Virus record (IMG/VR): IMGVR_UViG_3300014819_000024
Coordinates: 1-38,875 of that record
Strand: one strand, 5' to 3'
Source of the DNA: a virus
DNA length: 38,875 bases
Shown here: positions 23,840-29,424 of the stretch, piece by piece
Numbering within the stretch: position 1 is the first letter of the stretch
How the letters are laid out: every line of letters starts with the position of its first letter
Notes under the pieces: generated by a model
Told to the model about the DNA's origin: nothing
What the model saw: the letters and a program-made list of their open reading frames with translations, nothing else
Database searches by the model: none
Program-made: the position numbers and the translations under genes

Positions 23840-24091
23840 ATGTCACAACCCGCAAGCGGTAAAAAGTATTCCAAGCTAGTCATTAACCCCAAGACTGGTC
23901 GAAAGAACAAGGTAAGCTACGGAGCTAGGGGGTACACAATCGCACCTTCCACAAGCCGAGGAGATAGCTATTGTGCCAGAAGCTATGGTCAAATGAAGAA
24001 GTTTCCAGCATCGGCTAAGAACCCTAATAGCCCCTTACGATTGAGCAGGGCTAAGTGGAAGTGTAGTGGTAGCGTAAGCAGACGTAGTTAA
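23840..24091 (+). CDS. Small basic Cys-containing phage protein, 83 aa
   Basis: 83 residues: KKYSKLVINPKTGRKNKVSY, GARGYTIAPSTSRGDSYCAR, then NPNSPLRLSRAKWKCSGS. The S-RGD-YCARS and LSRxKWKC blocks define a family of small basic proteins in cyanophages and other marine phages (domain of unknown function, possibly DUF6321). The two conserved Cys might bind metal. It is first behind its own promoter, with no ribosome site. The role is unknown; it lies near the genome terminus with the other small basic proteins. Confidence 0.65.
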   Translation: MSQPASGKKYSKLVINPKTGRKNKVSYGARGYTIAPSTSRGDSYCARSYGQMKKFPASAKNPNSPLRLSRAKWKCSGSVSRRS

Positions 24092-24653
24092 GGGGTCTTA
24101 AGATTTTGGTGAAAAAATCTGAGAGAGTATTAACGTGAATTACTGGTGCGTTTTCCCCCATCGACTTTTTTAGGAAAGTTTTCAGCGGTCGATGCCATGT
24201 CGGGCCTCTATCAGCTCCAGCCGTTGCACGACTGATGCAACCAGAAAAAAGACGGGCAGGAATTGGGCAAGCAGGACAGGCTCTAGCAGGGGAGTGAACG
24301 GATTAAGAATGTTTACACCGCCGATGCAACGCCGTCCCAGCTTGTAGAAAGAGGAAACGGGATTGATGTGGGAAGCAGGGGAGTTTTCTGGGCTTTGCTT
24401 ATTGTGAAACGCTTGCAATCGTGACGCATGAAAAACTTTTTCGTGTTTTTTTATTATACCTTGTAACTATTAAAAAAGCATAAACCAACCATAAACACAC
24501 CTACTATCATTTCTCTATCACTCTTTTTTGCTTGCCAAAAACTCAAATCGACAAGGTGAGCCGTAAATGGCCTTAGAAACGCTCGACACCGCTTCCCGCT
24601 ATCCTCTATCTAGAAACACACTAAATATCTTTTCATAAAGAGATAAATATCCC
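24092..24653. other. Intergenic region with GC-rich patch, possible ncRNA
   Basis: About 560 bases without a convincing forward gene. It holds an AGATTTT/AAAATCT hairpin (around 24110-24130), a diverged copy of the AATTAC..GTGCGTTT repeat (24138-24153), a CATCGAC/GTCGATG dyad (24159-24165 with 24188-24194), a GTTGCA/TGCAAC hairpin (24223-24241) and an intrinsic terminator at 24427-24452. Bases 24181-24420 are 53 percent G+C by direct count, clearly above the AT-rich flanks. A reverse frame (24182-24418, TTG start, 78 residues with one hydrophobic segment) is open there but has no ribosome site; it is left uncalled. A structured RNA or a transferred fragment are both possible. Confidence 0.45.
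24427..24452 (+). terminator. Intrinsic terminator
   Basis: Stem CATGAAA with TTTCGTG (7 pairs, one G-U) around the loop AACTT, followed by seven T (24446-24452). It would insulate the next promoter from transcripts started at 23804. Confidence 0.65.
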
Positions 24654-24682
24654 TTGACACACTTCACGCTCTCCAGTATCTT
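24654..24682 (+). promoter_or_regulatory. Strong sigma70-like promoter of the amidoligase operon
   Basis: Perfect TTGACA (24654-24659), 17-base spacer, TATCTT (24677-24682; 4 of 6). The ATG of the first small gene follows after 6 bases, so the start of transcription falls on or beside the start codon. It is the best host-type promoter in the window and heads an operon that closes at the terminator 26949-26984. Confidence 0.75.
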
Positions 24683-24688
24683 CACCTT

Positions 24689-24790
24689 ATGCAAGACGAA
24701 ATCTGGACGCTCCTAACCTTTGGAATCCTCTGCGGAGTAGCAGGGTTTTTTTGGGGTGCGGTTTATGTCCTAACAAATAGAAAGAAATAA
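24689..24790 (+). CDS. 33-aa single-span membrane peptide, first gene of the operon
   Basis: 33 residues: MQDEIWTLLTFGILC, hydrophobic through GVAGFFWGAVYVL, and a basic tail TNRKK. One membrane span with a positively charged C-terminus, so the tail should lie in the cytoplasm. No ribosome site; the ATG is at the predicted transcript start. It lies 7 bases before the amidoligase gene. A second 33-residue membrane peptide follows the amidotransferase gene, so the two enzymes are bracketed by small membrane proteins. It could anchor or regulate them; no homologous family is recognised. Confidence 0.6.
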   Translation: MQDEIWTLLTFGILCGVAGFFWGAVYVLTNRKK

Positions 24791-24797
24791 AAACACA

Positions 24798-25763
24798 ATG
24801 AAAAACACACTATACAAAAAAGCACTACGATGGGGAGGCTTAGATATGTCCTCCTTTGATACTCCAACTAAAATGACCATTGGCCGTAAACTGAAATTTA
24901 TGGCTAGGCAGTCCCGTTTAGATACTACGGACTTCCCTCCGGGCGTTCCCGTAAAACAGCTTGGCAACTTTCAACGCTCTGCCGTATGGCTTTGGTCTGC
25001 TATGCAGGAGAAGAGAAAGACACACCGCCCACTCCTTCCCGTGATGCAACGGGAGCTGGGAATCCGTGACCTGCTCAACATTCAGAGCCATAGGGGTGAG
25101 TTTGTAGGAGTTGAATTGGAGTTTTTACTGCCAAGGCAGGTAAATTCCTCGACCCTACGCACTAGCAAATTCATCGCCCTAACTAGTGATGGCTCTATTT
25201 GTCCTCCTAGTGGCTACATTGGCCTAGAGGCTAATGTGGTTTATGTGCGTGGAGTGAGTGAAAATAGGCTAGATAAATTCTGCGAAAAACTAGCTCTATC
25301 ACAAGCACAGGTAAACAAATCCTGCGGTTTGCATATTCACCTCGACCAACGCAACGTATCACGGGCAACCGCTTGGAGACGATACCACCGCCTAGTGTCG
25401 GCTCTCCCTTGGCTTAAACTCGCAGTCCCTCCCTCTAGGATAGGGAATAGCTACTGCCGTTTAAATTGTGAAGGGGAGAATCCCGAAAACTATGACCGCT
25501 ATATGGCAATCAACTGGAAAGCCTACACCGAACACGGGACAATTGAAGTACGCCTCTTAAACGGGACGACTTCAGCCGACAAGATTAAGCATTGGGTATC
25601 CCTTTGCATAGGTGCAAGCAGGAACACACTTCCCACGATTGACGCTATGATGAATTGCAACGAAATCCCACGGGAGGCTAAAGAGTGGTATATGGCAAGA
25701 AAACGAAAGTTCTATCCCGACAACAACGCAAGCGGGATGAGTGAAGAAGGCTCAGAAGATTAA
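24798..25763 (+). CDS. Amidoligase, glutamine-synthetase fold (Amidoligase_2 type)
   Basis: 321 residues. After a basic N-terminal region (1-95) the enzyme core begins at GEFVGVELEFLLP (100-112), the metal-binding GVE.E motif of the GS-like COOH-NH2 ligases. SCGLHIHLDQRN (175-186) gives the second metal-binding segment, and RYMAIN (234-239) with HGTIEVRLLNGT (246-257) supplies the family's conserved Arg and Asn/Gly region. These enzymes use ATP to join a carboxyl to an amine, making amide or isopeptide bonds on peptides, proteins or small metabolites. The target here is unknown. A class II glutamine amidotransferase follows after 32 bases, a pairing known for this family, in which ammonia from glutamine may be the amine donor. 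The leader is AC-rich without a clear ribosome site. Confidence 0.85.
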   Translation: MKNTLYKKALRWGGLDMSSFDTPTKMTIGRKLKFMARQSRLDTTDFPPGVPVKQLGNFQRSAVWLWSAMQEKRKTHRPLLPVMQRELGIRDLLNIQSHRGEFVGVELEFLLPRQVNSSTLRTSKFIALTSDGSICPPSGYIGLEANVVYVRGVSENRLDKFCEKLALSQAQVNKSCGLHIHLDQRNVSRATAWRRYHRLVSALPWLKLAVPPSRIGNSYCRLNCEGENPENYDRYMAINWKAYTEHGTIEVRLLNGTTSADKIKHWVSLCIGASRNTLPTIDAMMNCNEIPREAKEWYMARKRKFYPDNNASGMSEEGSED

Positions 25764-25795
25764 ACACAACAACCAATTAAGAAAGAAAAAACACT

Positions 25796-26521
25796 ATGTG
25801 CATAGCAATCGTAAAAACTAAGAACGCAAAGATCAGCAGAAAGCACCTCGAAAACTCTGCTCAAAGTAATCCAGACGGGTTCGGCATAGCGTGGGCAGAC
25901 GGGCAACGCCTACGCACCTTTAAGACGATGAAGGCGGGAGAGTGGATTGACAAAATTATGACGCTGGAGAAGGCAACCGCTATCATTCACGCCCGTATCA
26001 CTACGCACGGGGCGACAGACTTGGAAAACTGCCACCCGTTCAGAGTCTCGAAAGGTATGGCTTTCATTCACAATGGATGCCTTCCAATATCCACCGCCGA
26101 CAAGCCAACACGCTCAGACACTTGGCACTTCAATCAGAAAGTGATGCAACCACTAGTACGGGACACGGGGGCGATTACTCCACCGCTTGTCGAAATGCTT
26201 CACGAGTACGCCAAGGGGTCAAAGTTATGCTTCCTAAACTATACTGGTAAATTCATTATCATAAATGAATCTGCTGGGCACTGGTCTGGGGGCGTTTGGT
26301 ACTCTAACAGCTCCTACAAAAACTCGTGCGATTGGTGGAAAACTGGGGGTTATACTTGCCCACCCTCTTACTACGGACGCTCGCCCGTGCAAATCATCCC
26401 GTCCTCTGGGGGCGTTGTCCCGATTGACGATGATGATGCCGTAGAAAGGCTCATAGAAGCTGATTCGATTAAGAAATGGGAACAGCAATCATTCCACAGC
26501 ACCGAAGGGGCGTGGGAATAA
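25796..26521 (+). CDS. Class II (Ntn-type) glutamine amidotransferase-like protein
   Basis: 241 residues beginning MC, so Cys2 becomes the N-terminal nucleophile after Met removal. Family motifs follow in order: NPDGFGIAW (25-33), HARITTHG (65-72, glutamine-binding Arg67), NCHPF (78-82), HNG (92-94, oxyanion hole) and SDTWHF (107-112, with Asp108). The later LCFLNYTGKFIIINES block is also typical of the Ntn fold. It should release ammonia from glutamine or catalyse a related transfer. No synthetase domain is fused, so the partner is probably the amidoligase just upstream. The C-terminal 70 residues (Gly, Tyr and Asp-rich) are not recognised. Its stop overlaps the next start. Confidence 0.85.
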   Translation: MCIAIVKTKNAKISRKHLENSAQSNPDGFGIAWADGQRLRTFKTMKAGEWIDKIMTLEKATAIIHARITTHGATDLENCHPFRVSKGMAFIHNGCLPISTADKPTRSDTWHFNQKVMQPLVRDTGAITPPLVEMLHEYAKGSKLCFLNYTGKFIIINESAGHWSGGVWYSNSSYKNSCDWWKTGGYTCPPSYYGRSPVQIIPSSGGVVPIDDDDAVERLIEADSIKKWEQQSFHSTEGAWE

Positions 26522-26622
26522 TGCAAACCAACCAGAACGACCTATGGGCAGGAGTTAAAATTCTAATCGTGCTGGGGTGGCTCTTCGTGGGTCTTGTTAG
26601 CTACATAAAAAACAACAAATAA
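26521..26622 (+). CDS. 33-aa single-span membrane peptide downstream of the amidotransferase
   Basis: 33 residues: MQTNQNDLWAGVK, hydrophobic ILIVLGWLFVGLVSYI, basic tail KNNK. The ATG overlaps the amidotransferase stop by one base (TAATG), so translation is coupled. It has exactly the same length and layout as the first peptide of the operon: MQ start, polar N-terminus, one span, basic end. Sequence identity is low, so the two are analogues or old duplicates. Likely an inner-membrane partner of the enzyme pair; function unknown. Confidence 0.6.
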   Translation: MQTNQNDLWAGVKILIVLGWLFVGLVSYIKNNK

Positions 26623-26641
26623 AAAAAGGAGAAAACACACA

Positions 26642-26935
26642 ATGAAACACAACGCCTACTATAACCACAATGAACAACGCACTTATGTCGAGATTGCCAG
26701 CAATCCCGATATGCCACCGCAAAATCATTCAATCCACAAGCCGTTCACACTCACGAAAGGGGTGGACGCTGGGAAAGTTGTTGAGGGAATCCCGTTGCTC
26801 TGCGGTGACTGCGGTGCTCCTGCAAAATATGTAGTCATAAATCATAACCCTTACGCCCGTGATTGTTCGGGAACTTTGAAAATAAATGACGTAAAGGAGT
26901 GGCTTTATTGCGGGGTCTGTAGCATAGGTGGATAA
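26642..26935 (+). CDS. Zinc-ribbon protein, last gene of the amidoligase operon
   Basis: 97 residues with two CxxC knuckles, CGDC at 54-57 and CGVC at 90-93, plus a lone Cys75; the spacing suits a zinc ribbon. The N-terminal half is Asn/His-rich (MKHNAYYNHNEQRTYVEIAS), without hydrophobic segments. A GGAG site and AC-rich spacer precede the ATG; the leader is nearly identical to that of the scaffold gene. It ends 13 bases before a strong terminator. It could be a nucleic-acid- or protein-binding partner, or the substrate of the amidoligase. No closer family is recognised. Confidence 0.65.
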   Translation: MKHNAYYNHNEQRTYVEIASNPDMPPQNHSIHKPFTLTKGVDAGKVVEGIPLLCGDCGAPAKYVVINHNPYARDCSGTLKINDVKEWLYCGVCSIGG

Positions 26936-26948
26936 TTGATGCAACAAG

Positions 26949-26984
26949 CGGGGGCGGGGTTCCAATCCCTTCCCCCGTTTTTTT
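26949..26984 (+). terminator. Strong intrinsic terminator closing the amidoligase operon
   Basis: CGGGGG (26949-26954) pairs with CCCCCG (26972-26977); an inner GGG/CCC stem extends it around the loop TTCCAAT region; seven T follow (26978-26984). It defines the 3' end of the unit that begins at 24654. Confidence 0.88.
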
Positions 26985-27005
26985 GTGCCTAGATGCCTAA
27001 TACAA

Positions 27006-27053
27006 CCACAACAGCTTGTGGCCTAGCCAAACCAGCACCACAACCCCTTGTGT
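27006..27053. repeat. Two tandem hairpins with the same CCACAA arms
   Basis: CCACAA-CAGC-TTGTGG (27006-27021, perfect) and CCACAA-CCCC-TTGTGT (27038-27053, five pairs). Centres are exactly 32 bases apart, about three helical turns. Confidence 0.7.
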
Positions 27054-27172
27054 TGAAAATCCAGAAAAATCCACTTTTCTTACTCTGTAAGGAATATAAA
27101 AAGATAAATATAATAAGATATGATATATAGAAATACTACTTTATTTATGAAATAAATAAGAAGATATATATA

Positions 27173-27206
27173 TATGATAGATATATATGATAGTGACTTA
27201 TGATAG
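27173..27206. repeat. Three TATGATAG iterons with exact 13-bp period
   Basis: TATGATAG begins at 27173, 27186 and 27199. Copies are identical and the period is constant. They close an AT-rich tract, a layout typical of initiator or regulator binding sites. Confidence 0.75.
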
Positions 27207-27227
27207 CGAGCCACATTTGGCTGGCAA

Positions 27228-27319
27228 TTACCTGTGCGTTTTACCTGTGCGTTTATAAGATGTGCTTATACTTTTCAAACAGAGTGTTTTTCCCTTTGCT
27301 TTTAATTACCCGTGCGTTT
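27228..27319. repeat. Three TTACCYGTGCGTTT direct repeats
   Basis: Copies at 27228-27241, 27241-27254 and 27306-27319; the first two are identical and share one base, the third has C for T. Start distances are 13 and 65 bases. A fourth, diverged copy lies at 24140-24153, before the amidoligase operon. All are noncoding. Confidence 0.8.
27254..27270. promoter_or_regulatory. TATAAG-N5-CTTATA dyad, operator or recombination-core candidate
   Basis: A perfect inverted repeat with 6-base arms and a 5-base centre, set between repeat copies two and three. TATAAG is also a near-consensus -10 hexamer, so a protein bound here could block transcription. Confidence 0.5.
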
Positions 27320-27324
27320 ATGTT
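27296..27324 (+). promoter_or_regulatory. Weak sigma70-like promoter candidate for the integrase operon
   Basis: TTGCTT (27296-27301), 17-base spacer containing the third TTACCCGTGCGTTT repeat, TATGTT (27319-27324), then 8 bases to the ATG at 27333. Matches are only 3 of 6 and 4 of 6, but spacing to the start codon equals that of the other early promoters. Confidence 0.3.
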
Positions 27325-27332
27325 CTGCTGAT

Positions 27333-27503
27333 ATGAAACACATAGCAATAACCAAAGACAACTACTACAACCTACGCCTCCTATACGAGAACAGCATATC
27401 GGCTGGTAAAAAACCGAATGATGTAGTCGTGTGGAAGGGAACTGAAATGCTTGTCGGCTACTTAAAGTATGTCGTTGAGTACATGAAAGGAATCGTCCTT
27501 TGA
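27333..27503 (+). CDS. Small phage protein upstream of integrase, 56 aa
   Basis: 56 residues: MKHIAITKDNYYNLRLLYEN, then KPNDVVVWKGTEMLVGYLKY and VVEYMKG. Short phage proteins with an NY..L...Y...I..GK...V.(W/F)KG.E.LV.YLKY(V/L).EY pattern are widespread and of unknown function. As the gene immediately before integrase, a regulatory or excisionase-like role is possible, but no winged-helix motif is evident. The ATG at 27333 is chosen over an in-frame upstream start at 27312, which falls in the repeat. Stop and integrase start overlap in TTTGA. Confidence 0.6.
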   Translation: MKHIAITKDNYYNLRLLYENSISAGKKPNDVVVWKGTEMLVGYLKYVVEYMKGIVL

Positions 27504-28483
27504 ACGGCTCCATTCAATCAGCAGGGGATTCATTTAATGTATCCTTCACAACCAAAGGCAAGCGTATACGCAGACGCTTCGGTTCGATGACGCAAGCTGA
27601 AGGTTACCTTATGGACTTACGCAGGGCTTGTTTAGCAGGGAAGCCTTTGCCAGAGACCGAGAGAAACCTTACGACTTGGCAAGAACTCAAAGACCAGACC
27701 TACACCCTTGTTTGGAAGGGAGCCAAAAGCGAGAACACAAGCAAGCTCAACAGCGACCATGTAGTGCGTTACTTCGGTGCTAGTACACCTGTAGCTCACT
27801 TCACGCAAGGAGACCTAGACAACTGGGTGGTATCCTTAAAAGCTCTAGGCAACTCAGATGCGACCATAAACCGCAAGCTGTCTTGCTTAAGTCGTATGCT
27901 TCGCTTCGCCCTTGAAAGAGGATTGGTAACCAAAAGGTTTATCTTTCCGATCAAGAAGGAAACCAAAGGCAGAATCCGCTACATCACCGCCGAGGAAGAG
28001 GCTGTAATCTTATCCAAGGCAAGCGACAAGCTGAAGCCTTTGTTTATCTTCTTGCTCTACACGGGGGCAAGAGTTGGTGAAGCCTTGAAGCTGACTTGGG
28101 CTGACTTCAACTGGACAAACAAGGTGGTCACATTCTGGGATACCAAGAGTGGCGAAAGCAGGAGCATCCCGATGACAACTAGTTTAGTCTTTGTTATGAA
28201 CGAGCTGATGGAGGTTGGAGGGGATAGCCCTTTCGGTCACATTAAGCAGTTTGAGGTGAACAGGGCTTGGACAAGCATACGAGACCAGATGGGCTTGACG
28301 GATGACAAAGAGTTTGTCCCGCACTCCCTTCGTCATACTTGTGCAAGCAGACTTGTTCAACGAGGCGTGCCGATTGTAGTTGTCAAAGAATGGCTGGGAC
28401 ATAAAACAATTCAGATGACAATGAGGTATGCACACCTAGCCCCAACAAACTTACTGGAAGCAGTAGGAGCATTGGAAACTTGA
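27500..28483 (+). CDS. int: Tyrosine recombinase / phage integrase
   Basis: 327 residues from a TTG start, with AAAGGA about 9 bases upstream and a 4-base overlap with the previous gene. An N-terminal arm-binding-like part (KGKRIRRRFGSMTQAEGY) is followed by a SAM-like core-binding domain (about 60-150) and the catalytic domain. The active-site set is complete: R191 in TGARVGEAL, K216 in DTKSGESR, H275 and R278 in PHSLRHT, H301 in WLGH and Y310 in MRYAHL. It should integrate the phage genome into the host chromosome and assist excision. A T7-like phage carrying it upstream of RNA polymerase resembles integrative marine podoviruses. The attachment site was not identified. Confidence 0.93.
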   Translation: MNGSIQSAGDSFNVSFTTKGKRIRRRFGSMTQAEGYLMDLRRACLAGKPLPETERNLTTWQELKDQTYTLVWKGAKSENTSKLNSDHVVRYFGASTPVAHFTQGDLDNWVVSLKALGNSDATINRKLSCLSRMLRFALERGLVTKRFIFPIKKETKGRIRYITAEEEAVILSKASDKLKPLFIFLLYTGARVGEALKLTWADFNWTNKVVTFWDTKSGESRSIPMTTSLVFVMNELMEVGGDSPFGHIKQFEVNRAWTSIRDQMGLTDDKEFVPHSLRHTCASRLVQRGVPIVVVKEWLGHKTIQMTMRYAHLAPTNLLEAVGALET

Positions 28484-28484
28484 T

Positions 28485-28619
28485 ATGGACAAGCCAACAC
28501 AAGATAAGCCCGAACTCAAAAAGCCTAATCCTATTCGAGTATGGACTAAAGAAGAAGAGGAGTGGGATGATGAGATTCGTAGACAATGCAAATGGGACGA
28601 GGACAACTGCCGAAAATGA
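28485..28619 (+). CDS. Small acidic-charged protein, 44 aa
   Basis: 44 residues, MDKPTQDKPELKKPNPIRVW followed by a Glu/Asp-rich stretch and a CKWDEDNCRK end. Highly charged, with two Cys near the C-terminus and no hydrophobic segment. The ATG is 1 base after the integrase stop and the TGA overlaps the start of the next gene (ATGA type). Function unknown; small acidic early proteins may act on host enzymes, but that is only a guess. Confidence 0.5.
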   Translation: MDKPTQDKPELKKPNPIRVWTKEEEEWDDEIRRQCKWDEDNCRK

Positions 28620-28855
28620 AACAACTAGAAGCAATAACAACGGAGGTAGATGTAGTGAAAATTGAAACAAGCAGGAGACTTGAGTGGCAAGACGACTTGC
28701 TAGGTCAAGCCTTAGAGAACCTAAAGAAAATGAACATGGCTTTGCCCAATGGATTTTGGAAAGAGCTTCAACTGATCTGTACCCAAGTCGATTCAGCTAG
28801 GCTGATTGGCAAGGAGACGATTAACCAACTCAAAGGGAAACAGGTTGCACAATGA
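28616..28855 (+). CDS. Hypothetical early protein, 79 aa
   Basis: 79 residues, MKQLEAITTEVDVVKIETSR, predicted mostly helical, with LEWQDDLLGQALENLKKMNM in the middle. No recognised motif or membrane segment. The chosen ATG overlaps the preceding TGA; its own TGA overlaps the next ATG. Part of the coupled operon between integrase and RNA polymerase. Confidence 0.55.
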   Translation: MKQLEAITTEVDVVKIETSRRLEWQDDLLGQALENLKKMNMALPNGFWKELQLICTQVDSARLIGKETINQLKGKQVAQ

Positions 28856-29091
28856 TAACCAATGGTGTTGAGCAGAAACCTACAACAATGGCTATGCTTG
28901 AACTTGCTGACAGGATTCATTCGCATCCTTCGGGAAGTACATGGGTCGTTCCTTCTGGATTTTCTGTGTGGAAGCCCCAACGGAATAGTAAAGTTGTGCA
29001 AGTAGTAGGTGACAACAGCGAAGTGAACGGAAGGCTCAAGCGAATTTTCATGGAACTTGGCTGGTCAGTTGTTGAGAGGGAGCTTTTGTAA
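28852..29091 (+). CDS. Hypothetical early protein, 79 aa
   Basis: 79 residues: MITNGVEQKPTTMAMLELAD, then HPSGSTWVVPSGFSVWKP, QRNSKVVQVV, and a C-terminal helix (LKRIFMELGWSVVERELL). It looks like a small mixed alpha/beta domain. No known family recognised. It is linked by overlapping start and stop codons to the genes on both sides. Confidence 0.55.
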   Translation: MITNGVEQKPTTMAMLELADRIHSHPSGSTWVVPSGFSVWKPQRNSKVVQVVGDNSEVNGRLKRIFMELGWSVVERELL

Positions 29092-29264
29092 TGTGCAAAA
29101 CAATAACCGATCTAACAATTTACCTACTGCTAATTCTTTTTGGCTCTATAGGGCTAGGAGTTGGCTTATTGCTTCTTTGTTTTCTCTGGTGGTTAGGAGA
29201 AAGATTTGTAGACGGAATAAAAGAAGAACTAGAAATTAGGAGATACAATGACAAAGACTTATAA
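29091..29264 (+). CDS. Small single-span membrane protein, 57 aa
   Basis: 57 residues. MCKTITDL is followed by one long hydrophobic segment (about residues 9-35, including YLLLILFGSIGLGVGLLLL) and a charged tail with EELEIRRYNDKDL. The ATG overlaps the upstream stop by one base (TAATG), and its 3' end overlaps the next gene by 17 bases. An inner-membrane early protein; a role in superinfection exclusion or host-membrane effects is possible but unsupported. Confidence 0.5.
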   Translation: MCKTITDLTIYLLLILFGSIGLGVGLLLLCFLWWLGERFVDGIKEELEIRRYNDKDL

Positions 29265-29424
29265 ATTTATAAAGCAACTCACAGATTCCTATGGACGCTT
29301 CATTCAGAAGTGGGGAGTCTTTGAGCAGGTACTTGAAGCAGGTATCTTTAAACCCCGTGTGCATGAACGGCTATTGAAATCATTCGACAGCCTTCGAGAA
29401 GCGAGCTTACATTTATCCAAATGA
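29248..29424 (+). CDS. Hypothetical early protein, 58 aa
   Basis: 58 residues, basic: MTKTYKFIKQLTDSYGRFIQ, then a helical region ending LLKSFDSLREASLHLSK. A GGAG site lies 5 bases upstream of the ATG, stronger than for the neighbouring genes. No recognised family. The TGA overlaps the next ATG (ATGA). Confidence 0.55.
   Translation: MTKTYKFIKQLTDSYGRFIQKWGVFEQVLEAGIFKPRVHERLLKSFDSLREASLHLSK

Larger units (their letters stand above)
27002..27332. other. Noncoding control region upstream of the integrase operon
   Basis: About 330 bases without a credible gene. In order it contains two tandem CCACAA-type hairpins (27006-27053), an extremely AT-rich stretch (27095-27200) with a perfect TATAAT at 27109-27114 but no good -35, three TATGATAG iterons (27173-27206), three TTACCYGTGCGTTT repeats (27228-27319) and a TATAAG/CTTATA dyad (27254-27270). 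The combination suits an operator, an attachment region for the nearby integrase, or a replication origin. No tRNA-like attP core was found by eye. Confidence 0.6.

Noticed and set aside
24182-24418. 78-residue reverse frame with a hydrophobic segment
   Set aside because: Only a TTG start, no ribosome site, no recognisable family; kept as part of a possible RNA or remnant rather than a gene.
24233-26946. TGATGCAAC nonamer found four times in and around the amidoligase operon
   Set aside because: Two copies are coding (V-M-Q), one more lies in the small terminase gene, and GATGCAAC is common throughout the genome; likely codon use.
26955-26977. GGGTTCCAATCCC stretch resembling a tRNA T-arm or attP tRNA tail near integrase
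   Set aside because: It is the loop part of the terminator; there is no matching acceptor stem, anticodon arm or CCA end, and R57 of the T-loop is C.
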